From the NCBI GenBank assembly GCA_014650475.1, contig BMVA01000010.1, positions 163,394-227,393 on the forward strand: a DNA stretch of 64,000 bases, given 5' to 3'. Of the stretch, positions 57,750-64,000 are shown piece by piece. How positions within the stretch are numbered: the first letter of the stretch is position 1; each line of letters begins with the position of its first letter. Under the pieces are notes generated by a model. It saw only the letters and a list, made by a program, of their open reading frames with translations, was not told where the DNA came from and searched no databases. The position numbers and the translations under genes are program-made. This stretch comes from Streptomyces albogriseolus. Its GTDB lineage: Bacteria > Actinomycetota > Actinomycetes > Streptomycetales > Streptomycetaceae.

Positions 57750-58406
57750 TCACCACACCGTCACCGCCAGCCGTGCCGTGGCGCTCGCGCCCGCCAGCCC
57801 GGCCGCCGTGTCACGCGGCACCGACAGGACGACCAGCGCGCCCCCGTCACCGTCCGGTGGCTCCGGCACCTCCGTGACCCGCGCCCCGCGCGCGACCACT
57901 CTCGCCTCACCGCCGGACACCGTCTCCTCGGCCGCGATCACGTCCACCCGGTCGCCGGGCCGCAGCAGCCGGACCGTGGCCGCGTCGGCGATCCGCACCG
58001 GCGCGGTGACCGTCGCGCCCGCGCGCCGCTGCCGTACGGGACGGTCGTCGCCGCCGGACGCCACGGGGGTCCCGGCCGACGTGGCGGGGTCGGGATGCCC
58101 GCGCGACCGGTCGGTGTCCCTCGGGCCCGCCGCGACGAGCGCCGCCGCGGTCACCGCGAGACCGACCGCCACCGCGCGCCTGCGGTGCCGCACCAGCCGG
58201 CCCGCGAACGGCAGCGCACCGCGCACCCGCACCGGATCGAAGTGCGGCACCTCGCACGGCGGCGGCACATCGGCGCCGTGCGGACGCGGGAACGCGGAAC
58301 GACGGTACGGAGACGACGCGGACGACACGGACGGTGCGGACGGCATGGACGGTGCAGATGACACGGACGACATGGACGACAGGGACGACATGGACGACAC
58401 GGACAC
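57750..58406 (-). CDS. SAF-domain protein (CpaB/RcpC-like) with low-complexity N-terminus
   Basis: 218 residues if started at GTG 58406 (after AGGTGG). The C-terminal part (~110-218) is a SAF fold: TVTAPVRIADAATVRLLRPGDRVDVIAAEETVSGGEARVVARGARV, as in Flp pilus assembly protein CpaB. A membrane helix (RRAVAVGLAVTAAALVAAG) precedes it. The first ~35 residues come from a tandem GAC/GGAC-type DNA tract and read S-x-x-S-like (SSMSSLSSMSSVSS), so the true start may lie farther in, near MPSAP or the Arg/Pro region. No pilus genes are adjacent. Confidence 0.72.
   Translation of the reverse strand: MSVSSMSSLSSMSSVSSAPSMPSAPSVSSASSPYRRSAFPRPHGADVPPPCEVPHFDPVRVRGALPFAGRLVRHRRRAVAVGLAVTAAALVAAGPRDTDRSRGHPDPATSAGTPVASGGDDRPVRQRRAGATVTAPVRIADAATVRLLRPGDRVDVIAAEETVSGGEARVVARGARVTEVPEPPDGDGGALVVLSVPRDTAAGLAGASATARLAVTVW
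58313..58405. repeat. Tandem GAC-rich tract in the 5' end of the SAF gene
   Basis: Units GACGACACGGAC, GGTGCGGAC, GGCATGGAC, GACGACATGGAC and similar recur for about 90 bp with 3- and 6/9-base periodicity. It encodes the Ser-rich start of the minus-strand SAF protein. Confidence 0.7.
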
Positions 58407-58453
58407 GGGACCACCACCTGGGACGCGGGAACGGCTTGCGCACCCCACGATGA

Positions 58454-58481
58454 AGCCCCCGACGGGATCCCGCCGGGGGCT
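58454..58481 (-). terminator. Hairpin after MTA phosphorylase gene
   Basis: AGCCCCCGACGGG (58454-58466) pairs with CCCGCCGGGGGCT (58469-58481) with one mismatch, 70 nt beyond the stop of the minus-strand gene. Confidence 0.75.
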
Positions 58482-58550
58482 GTGAACGCATCCTCGGTTG
58501 TGGAAAACCGCGCCACCCGAACGAGCGCCTCCGCGGCGCCGGCCCGCCGC

Positions 58551-59393
58551 CTACGGCAGCGCGAACCCCGGATCCATCCCCCCGAGCGCCGACGCGCACA
58601 GACAGTCCCGTTCCTCCGTCGACGGCAGCGCCGCCACCGCGTCGAACAGCACCCCCCGCAGCCGGTCCACGTTGGCCGCGAACACCCGCAGCACCTCGTC
58701 GTGCGAGACGCCCTCGCCCGTCTCGGCGCCCGCGTCCAGGTCCGTGACCAGCGTCAACGACGTGTAGCAGAGCTCCAGCTCACGGGCGAGCGCCGCCTCC
58801 GGGTGCCCGGTCATGCCCACCACCGACCAGCCCTGCGCCTGGTGCCACAGCGACTCGGCGCGGGTGGAGAAGCGCGGACCCTCGACGACGGCCAGCGTGC
58901 CGCCGTCCACCGCCTCCCAGTCCCGGTCACGCGCCGCCTTCAGCGCGGACGCCCGCCCGGTGGGGCAGTAGGGGTCGGCCAGGGACACATGGACGACGTT
59001 CGGCACGGTGCCGTCGGGCAGGGGCAGCCCGTCGAAGTAGGTGCCCACCCGGGACTTGGTGCGGTCCACGAGCTGGTCAGGCACCAGCAGCGTGCCCGGG
59101 CCGTACTCGGGGCGCAGGCCGCCCACCGCGCACGGGCCGAGGACCTGGCGCACGCCGACCGACCGCAGCGCCCACAGGTTGGCGCGGTAGTTGATGCGGT
59201 GCGGAGGCAGGTGGTGGCCGCGTCCGTGCCGGGGCAGGAAGGCGACCCGCCGGCCGGCCACCTCGCCGAGGAAGAGGGAGTCGCTGGGCGCCCCGTAGGG
59301 GGTGTCGACCTGGACCTCGGTCACATCGTCGAGGAAGGAGTAGAAGCCGGATCCGCCGATCACGCCGATCTCGGCGTTCGCCATGTTCGCCAT
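58551..59393 (-). CDS. S-methyl-5'-thioadenosine phosphorylase
   Basis: 280 residues. PNP/MTAP signatures are IGVIGGSGFYSFLDDV at the start, LPRHGRGHHLPPHRINYRANLWAL, GPRFSTRAESLWHQAQGWSVVGMTGHPEAALARELELCY and TDLDAG. It phosphorolyses methylthioadenosine to adenine and methylthioribose-1-phosphate in methionine salvage; bacterial members can act on related nucleosides. Two Met codons (MANMAN) are stacked at the start. It follows the FmdB gene on the same strand after 125 bp, with a hairpin between. Confidence 0.93.
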   Translation of the reverse strand: MANMANAEIGVIGGSGFYSFLDDVTEVQVDTPYGAPSDSLFLGEVAGRRVAFLPRHGRGHHLPPHRINYRANLWALRSVGVRQVLGPCAVGGLRPEYGPGTLLVPDQLVDRTKSRVGTYFDGLPLPDGTVPNVVHVSLADPYCPTGRASALKAARDRDWEAVDGGTLAVVEGPRFSTRAESLWHQAQGWSVVGMTGHPEAALARELELCYTSLTLVTDLDAGAETGEGVSHDEVLRVFAANVDRLRGVLFDAVAALPSTEERDCLCASALGGMDPGFALP

Positions 59394-59466
59394 GGCCCGA
59401 CCCTAACGGCACCCGGAAACGCCGGGAGAGAGCCCCGTCGGCCGCCCCCGGGGGCCCGGAACGCCG

Positions 59467-59498
59467 AGGACCCCGCCGTCGGGAGACGACAGGGTCCT
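59467..59498 (-). terminator. Hairpin between FmdB and MTAP genes
   Basis: AGGACCC (59467-59473) pairs with GGGTCCT (59492-59498) with extra inner pairs, so the FmdB transcript probably ends here before the MTAP gene. Confidence 0.6.
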
Positions 59499-59518
59499 GC
59501 GAAGCGCGCGTGAGGCGG

Positions 59519-59830
59519 TTACGCCGCCGTGGTGCTCGTCGAGCTGCCGGAGGAGCCGGACGAGGACGAGCCGGAACCGGAGTCCGACGACGAGGAGCTC
59601 GACGACGAGGATCCGGAGGACTTCGACGACGCCGGCGAGGAGCTCGACGAGGAGCCGCGGCTGTCGTTGCGGTAGAAACCGGAACCCTTGAAGACGATGC
59701 CGACCGCGGAGAAGACCTTCTTCAGTCGGCCCTGGCATGCGGGGCACTCGGTCAGGGCGTCGTCGGTGAACTTCTGCACCGCCTCGAGGCCCTCGCCGCA
59801 CTCGGTGCACTGGTACTGGTAGGTCGGCAC
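59519..59830 (-). CDS. FmdB-family zinc-ribbon protein with Ser-rich tail
   Basis: 103 residues from GTG 59828-59830, preceded by GGAGGAAG. The FmdB/CxxC zinc ribbon is VPTYQYQCTECGEGLEAVQ (C-x-x-C) and LTECPACQGRLKKVF (C-x-x-C), followed by a GSGFYRND strand. The last ~45 residues are nearly all Ser/Gly/Asp and likely disordered. The role of FmdB proteins is unclear. A CIRCE-like operator overlaps its ribosome site, which would place it under HrcA heat-shock control. Confidence 0.88.
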   Translation of the reverse strand: MPTYQYQCTECGEGLEAVQKFTDDALTECPACQGRLKKVFSAVGIVFKGSGFYRNDSRGSSSSSSPASSKSSGSSSSSSSSSDSGSGSSSSGSSGSSTSTTAA

Positions 59831-59840
59831 TGTCTTCCTC

Positions 59841-59867
59841 CTGGCACTCTCACTCAATGAGTGCTAA
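59841..59867 (-). promoter_or_regulatory. CIRCE-like HrcA operator ahead of the FmdB gene
   Basis: CTGGCACTC-N9-GAGTGCTAA matches the CIRCE consensus TTAGCACTC-N9-GAGTGCTAA at 16 of 18 bases, with the exact 9-nt spacer. It starts 10 nt before the FmdB GTG and overlaps its Shine-Dalgarno. HrcA represses groE-type genes through this element in Streptomyces. Confidence 0.75.
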
Positions 59868-59897
59868 CGACGGTCCATAGTGACGCATTCCGCGGGC

Positions 59898-61190
59898 CTA
59901 GTCCACTGCGACGGGCTCGCGGTGACCCATGCCACGTGCGACGGTACGCCCGCGCGGAGCACCCGCGAGCCGCGAGCGCAGGGCCAGCAGGGTCGCCAGG
60001 GCCAGCAGGGTGCCGCCCATCGGCACCAGGAATCCGGCGCCGTCCCAGAGCCGGTCCTCGAACTGCCCGGCGACGGTGACGGCGGCGGCCTGGCCCAGCG
60101 CGACGGCGCCGGTCAGCCAGGTGAACGCCTCGGTGCGGGCGCCCGCCGGGACCAGGCTCTCCACCAGCGTGTAGCCGGTGATCAGCGCCGGGGCGATGCA
60201 CATGCCGACCAGCAGGCCGAGCGCGCCCAGCAGCAGGGCCGAGTCGGCCGTCCACAGCGCGGACGCGGCCAGCGCGAGGGCGGCGTAGGCGACGATCAGG
60301 CGGCGCTGCGGGGCGACCTTCCAGGCGATCGCGCCGCAGACCAGGCCCGCGAGCATGTTGCCCGCGGCGAAGACGCCGTAGAGGACGCCGTTGAGGCCCG
60401 GTTCGCCGATGGACTCGGTGAACGCGGCCAGGGAGACCTGCATGCCGCCGAAGACGGAGCCGATGCCGAGGAAGGTCACGATCAGCACGCGCACGCCGGG
60501 CACGCGCAGCGCGGAGGCGTGCCGTACGCGCGTGTGGCCGTCGCCCGACGTGGCGACCGGCGGCTGGGTGCCCTTCTGCGCGGCGAACAGCAGACCGCCG
60601 ACCAGGGTGAGCGCGGCCTCGGTGACCAGGCCGGCGGACGGGTCGACCGTCGTGCACAGGGCGGTGGCGAGCAGCGGGCCGACGACGAAGGTGAACTCGT
60701 CGGTGACGGACTCGAAGGCCGCGGCGGTCGCCATCAGCGGGGAGCCCTTCAGGCGGACGCCCCAGCGGGCGCGCACCATCGGCCCGACCTGCGGCACGGA
60801 GGCGCCGGTGGGGACGGCGGCGGCGAACAGCGCCCACAGGGGCGCGCCGTTCAGCGCGAGGGCGGTGAGGCCGAGTCCGGCCGCCGCGTGCACCAGCACG
60901 CCGGGCACCAGGACGGCGCGCTGGCCGTGGCGGTCGGCGAGCCGGCCGGTGTACGGGGCGAACAGCGCCATGGAGACGCCGGTGACGGCCGCGACGGCGC
61001 CGGCCGCGCCGTAGGAGCCGGTGGTGTGCTGGACGAGCAGCACGATGGACAGGGTGAGCATCGCGAACGGCTGACGCGCCGCGAAGCCGGGGAGCAGGAA
61101 CGTCCACGCGCCGCGAGTGCGCAGCAGGCGGCCGTATCCCGGTCGGGAGGTGGCCGCCGAGTCCTTCGACGTGGTGACCGTGGATGCCAC
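59898..61190 (-). CDS. MFS transporter (12 helices)
   Basis: 430 residues from a GTG (complement 61188-61190) preceded by AAAGGCACGGGCC. The first helix is WTFLLPGFAARQPFAMLTLSIVLLV; motif-A-like GRLADRHGQRAVLVPG and APALITGYTLVESLVP follow, with two six-helix halves. The frame remains open 41 codons upstream without conserved sequence. Likely drug or metabolite efflux; the substrate is unknown. It lies upstream of the FmdB gene on the same strand but the CIRCE element suggests a separate start for the latter. Confidence 0.87.
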   Translation of the reverse strand: MASTVTTSKDSAATSRPGYGRLLRTRGAWTFLLPGFAARQPFAMLTLSIVLLVQHTTGSYGAAGAVAAVTGVSMALFAPYTGRLADRHGQRAVLVPGVLVHAAAGLGLTALALNGAPLWALFAAAVPTGASVPQVGPMVRARWGVRLKGSPLMATAAAFESVTDEFTFVVGPLLATALCTTVDPSAGLVTEAALTLVGGLLFAAQKGTQPPVATSGDGHTRVRHASALRVPGVRVLIVTFLGIGSVFGGMQVSLAAFTESIGEPGLNGVLYGVFAAGNMLAGLVCGAIAWKVAPQRRLIVAYAALALAASALWTADSALLLGALGLLVGMCIAPALITGYTLVESLVPAGARTEAFTWLTGAVALGQAAAVTVAGQFEDRLWDGAGFLVPMGGTLLALATLLALRSRLAGAPRGRTVARGMGHREPVAVD

Positions 61191-61414
61191 GGCCCGTGCC
61201 TTTCCGCCACCTGGTAGCGCCCCGCGCGAGGCCGCGCGGGCACGCCGAGAGCTGTCCTCTTGCGCTGACTGCGGTAGATACCGGCGCCACAGCTCAGGGC
61301 GCCCGGCCGCCATACGGTCGCGCCAGCTCTGCGTCAGGCAGAGTTGGTTCGATCTGGGGTCGGTTCATGATACAGGGGGTAAGGGCGTGCACGCCTGTGA
61401 AAGTGAGCACCCTC

Positions 61415-62929
61415 TCAGTGTCCGGCCTGCGATCCTTCGGCGCCGCCGTCGGTGCCCAGCCAGCCGGCGAGCTTGCCGCCCCGGGCGACCGCGCGCAGCC
61501 GGCGCTCCGCCGCGTCCCGTACCGGGTCGGTCGCGACGACGAGGAGTTCGTCCCCGCGGCGCAGCATCGTCTCCGGGGACGGCACGAAGGACGTCCCGTC
61601 CCGCACCACCAGGGTGACGCCGGACCCGGCGGGCAGCCGCAGTTCGCCGACCTCGACGCCGTGCATCCGCGACCCCTCGGGGACGGTGACCGACAGCAGG
61701 TGGCCGCGCAGCCGCTCCAGGGGCGCCGACTCGACGCCCAGGTCGGCGGCGCCGGACTCGCCGAGCCGCAGCAGCCGGGCGAGAGCGGGCAGCGTCGGGC
61801 CCTGCACCAGGGTGTAGACGACGACCAGCAGGAAGACGATGTTGAAGACGCGTTCGCTGCCGTCGACGCCCCGCACCATCGGGATGGTCGCCAGGATGAT
61901 GGGCACGGCGCCGCGCAGGCCCGCCCAGGACATCAGGGTCTGCTCCTGCCAGGGCACCCGGAACGGCGTCAGGCACAGGACGACGCCGAGCGGGCGGGCC
62001 ACCATCGTGAGCACCAGTCCGACGACCAGCGCGGGCACGATGTCGTCGCCGAGTTCGTGCGGGGTGACCAGCAGGCCGAGCAGCACGAACATGCCGATCT
62101 GGGCGATCCAGCCGAGCCCCTCGGCGAAGCCGCGGGTGGCGGGCCAGTGCGGCAGCTTGGCGTTGCCGAGCAGCATCGAGGCGAGGTAGACGGCGAGGAA
62201 GCCGCTGCCGTGGGCGAGCGCGCCCGCCGCGTAGGCGGTGACCGCGATGGCCATGACGGCGATCGGGTAGAGGCCGGAGGCGGGCAGCGCCACGTGCCGC
62301 AGGCCCCAGGCGCCGAGCCAGCCGACGGCGAGGCCGATGGCGGCGCCGATGGCCAGCTCCAGGAGGATCTCGCCGAGCAGCACGTACCAGTGCTCGACCG
62401 GACCGGCCGTCGAGAAGGCCACCACGAGGATCACGACGGGGGCGTCGTTGAAGCCGGATTCCGCCTCCAGGGTGCCCCGTACCCGCGCGGGCAGCGGCAC
62501 CTTCCGCAGCACCGAGAAGACGGCCGCCGCGTCCGTCGAGGAGACGACCGCGCCGATGATCAGCGCCTGCCGCCATTCCAGCCCGATCAGCAGGCGCGCC
62601 GCCGTGGCCGTCACCCCGACGCTCACCGCGACGCCGGCCAGCGCCAGCGCGGAGGCGGCGGGCAGGACCGGTCTGATTTCGGTCCACTTCGTGCCCAGAC
62701 CGCCCTCGGCGAGGATCACGACCAGCGCCGCGTACCCGATGACCTGGGTCAACTCGGCGTTGTCGAACTGGATGCCGCCGATGCCGTCCTGGCCGATGGC
62801 GATGCCGATGCCCAGGTAGACGAGCAGGCTGGGGAGCCCGCTGCGCGAGGAGACCCGGACCGCCGCCACGGCGACGAGCAGGACGAGCGAGCAGACGAGC
62901 AGGAGCTGGTTGAGGTGGTGGACAGTCAG
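61415..62929 (-). CDS. K+(Na+)/H+ antiporter of the CPA1 family with RCK_C domain
   Basis: 504 residues if the rare CTG at 62929 is the start; it follows GGGAAGGGAA. An ATG at 63025 adds 32 residues with no conservation. About 12 helices include ESGFNDAPVVILVVAF, STDAAAVFSVLRKVPL and WAGLRGAVPIILATIP, the CPA ion-site segments. The C-terminal ~110 residues form an RCK_C (TrkA-C) domain (LRLPAGSGVTLVVRDGTSFVPSPETMLRRGDELLVVATDP). It exports K+ or Na+ in exchange for protons. Divergent from the penicillin acylase gene. Confidence 0.88.
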   Translation of the reverse strand: MTVHHLNQLLLVCSLVLLVAVAAVRVSSRSGLPSLLVYLGIGIAIGQDGIGGIQFDNAELTQVIGYAALVVILAEGGLGTKWTEIRPVLPAASALALAGVAVSVGVTATAARLLIGLEWRQALIIGAVVSSTDAAAVFSVLRKVPLPARVRGTLEAESGFNDAPVVILVVAFSTAGPVEHWYVLLGEILLELAIGAAIGLAVGWLGAWGLRHVALPASGLYPIAVMAIAVTAYAAGALAHGSGFLAVYLASMLLGNAKLPHWPATRGFAEGLGWIAQIGMFVLLGLLVTPHELGDDIVPALVVGLVLTMVARPLGVVLCLTPFRVPWQEQTLMSWAGLRGAVPIILATIPMVRGVDGSERVFNIVFLLVVVYTLVQGPTLPALARLLRLGESGAADLGVESAPLERLRGHLLSVTVPEGSRMHGVEVGELRLPAGSGVTLVVRDGTSFVPSPETMLRRGDELLVVATDPVRDAAERRLRAVARGGKLAGWLGTDGGAEGSQAGH

Positions 62930-63038
62930 CGGCGTTCCCTTCCCCGGCCCAGCGCACCCGTGAGGGAGCGCGCGTCCGTCGCGGGCGATGCGCCCGCTTT
63001 CTGGGCGAACCGCATCGATGGTCACGGCGAACTACTTC

Positions 63039-63052
63039 GTTACCTTACCTAA
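63039..63052. promoter_or_regulatory. Iron-box-like half-site in divergent gap
   Basis: On the minus strand TTAGGTAAGG matches the first ten positions of the DmdR/IdeR iron box, but the second half does not. Weak candidate only. Confidence 0.2.
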
Positions 63053-63053
63053 C

Positions 63054-63074
63054 TCTTGACGCGTTCTTGACGCG
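63054..63074. repeat. Direct repeat of TCTTGACGCG
   Basis: The 10-mer occurs at 63054-63063 and 63065-63074, exactly one helical turn (11 bp) apart, within the divergent gap and ~144 nt before the acylase ATG. It could be a regulator or sigma binding tandem. Confidence 0.45.
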
Positions 63075-63217
63075 AAAGGCGGCAAGATCGAACGCCCGTC
63101 CGGGCTGGTTCCCCACTCCGCGTCAAGGGGCGCGGGGCCCTGCGCCTATCGTTGCTCCAGCGCTCAGTTAAAAGCACAGCCCGACCTGCCGCTCGCGTTA
63201 GGACAGCAAGGACAGCG

Positions 63218-64000
63218 ATGCCCACCGACACCACCGCCGCCTCCACGGGTCAGCAGGCCGCCGGCACGTCCGGCAGGAAGAAGGGGCGCAAAGGCCGTCT
63301 CATCGTGCTCGTCCTGGTGCTGGCCCTGATCGGAGGCGTCGCCTACGGGGCGTACTGGTCCGTCAGTACCGTGCGCGCCTCCTTCCCCCAGACCAAGGGG
63401 TCGATCACCCTCGAGGGACTGTCGGGACCCGTCGACGTCAGACGCGACGGCTACGGCATCCCGCAGATCTACGCCTCCTCCGACGAGGACCTGTTCATGG
63501 CGCAGGGCTACGTCCAGGCGCAGGACCGGTTCTACGAGATGGACGTGCGCCGGCACATGACGTCCGGCCGGCTGTCGGAGATGTTCGGCGCGGGCCAGGT
63601 CGACAACGACGCGTTCCTGCGCACCCTCGGCTGGGACCGCGTCGCGAAGCAGGAGTACGAGGAGAAGCTCTCCCCCGCCACCAAGAAGTACCTCCAGGCG
63701 TACGCCAAGGGCGTCAACGCCTACCTGGAGGGCAAGGAGGGCAAGGACATCTCCCTCGAGTACGCGGCGCTGGGCTTCGAGAACGACTACGCGCCGGGCG
63801 CGTGGACGCCGGTCGACTCCGTGGCCTGGCTGAAGGCGATGGCCTGGGACCTGCGCGGCAACATGCAGGACGAGATCGACCGGGCGCTGCTGACCAGCCG
63901 CCTCGGCCCGAAGCAGATCGCCGACCTGTACCCGTCGTACCCGTACAGCCGGAACAAGCCGGTCGTCCAGGAGGGCGGCTACGACGAGGGCAGCGGCACC
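63218..64000 (+). CDS. Penicillin acylase family protein (3' partial)
   Basis: The first 261 residues are in the window, ATG 63218 with AAGGA upstream. A short cytoplasmic Lys/Arg-rich start, one membrane or signal helix (RLIVLVLVLALIGGVAYGAYW), then the alpha-chain of a penicillin-acylase/AHL-acylase precursor: VDVRRDGYGIPQIYASSDEDLFMAQGYVQAQDRFYEMDVRRH. The autocatalytic Ser that starts the beta-chain lies beyond the window. From memory it matches SCO3184. It may cleave beta-lactam side chains, acyl-homoserine lactones or other amides outside the cell. Confidence 0.92.
   Translation, partial: MPTDTTAASTGQQAAGTSGRKKGRKGRLIVLVLVLALIGGVAYGAYWSVSTVRASFPQTKGSITLEGLSGPVDVRRDGYGIPQIYASSDEDLFMAQGYVQAQDRFYEMDVRRHMTSGRLSEMFGAGQVDNDAFLRTLGWDRVAKQEYEEKLSPATKKYLQAYAKGVNAYLEGKEGKDISLEYAALGFENDYAPGAWTPVDSVAWLKAMAWDLRGNMQDEIDRALLTSRLGPKQIADLYPSYPYSRNKPVVQEGGYDEGSGT

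Overview
The window is high-GC actinobacterial DNA with Streptomyces gene content: an AfsK/AfsS/AfsR antibiotic-regulation locus, an XRE/DUF397 pair, HrdD, F420 biosynthesis, and many GTG starts. Species cannot be fixed from the sequence. No rRNA, CRISPR array or replication origin is visible. Most intergenic gaps are short and often hold perfect stem-loops.

Left block (1-35 kb). The window opens inside afsK (Ser/Thr kinase, PQQ-type propeller end). A small secreted protein, afsS and afsR follow, the last two on the minus strand. Next come F420-linked genes (a deazaflavin-dependent oxidoreductase, an LLM oxidoreductase, the F420 chromophore synthase fbiC) and a PHP-type metallohydrolase. A group at 10.7-15.1 kb combines an L,D-transpeptidase-like protein lacking the catalytic Cys, a P-loop/TPR ATPase, and an ADP-ribosylglycohydrolase homologue lacking the metal-binding Asp residues. 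A Na+/solute symporter, a membrane protein, a D-Ala-D-Ala carboxypeptidase with a very long acidic N-terminus, a GPP34/GOLPH3-like protein and the XRE/DUF397 pair (Scr1/Scr2 type) complete the conserved part. From 24 to 35 kb the content is more accessory: a MerR regulator, glutathione peroxidase, AbiEii-like protein, a DUF2243-CtaG pair, a VapBC-type toxin-antitoxin module, an Fe/Mn superoxide dismutase behind Nur-like boxes, and an unusual 125-residue protein with serine at every third position.

Integrated remnant (35.3-38.1 kb). A 42-bp near-perfect direct repeat of the 3' half of tRNA-Arg(CCT) flanks a decayed integrative element. It holds a 5'-truncated tyrosine integrase, an IS5-type transposase pseudogene with a frameshift and two TAG codons, and two small unknown genes. 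A hairpin lies beside each copy of the repeat.

Right block (38.3-64 kb). It carries a SAM methyltransferase, a secreted M6 protease, a TetR-MFS pair with twin palindromes upstream, a MarR/extradiol-dioxygenase pair, hrdD, TetR and WYL regulators around a second MFS pump, the fructose operon fruR-fruK-fruA, mscL, MTA phosphorylase, an FmdB zinc-ribbon gene behind a CIRCE-like operator, a K+/H+ antiporter and the start of a penicillin acylase. From memory, the left block resembles S. coelicolor SCO4423-SCO4445 and the right block SCO3208-SCO3184 in reverse, so the tRNA/element region may mark a rearrangement relative to that species.
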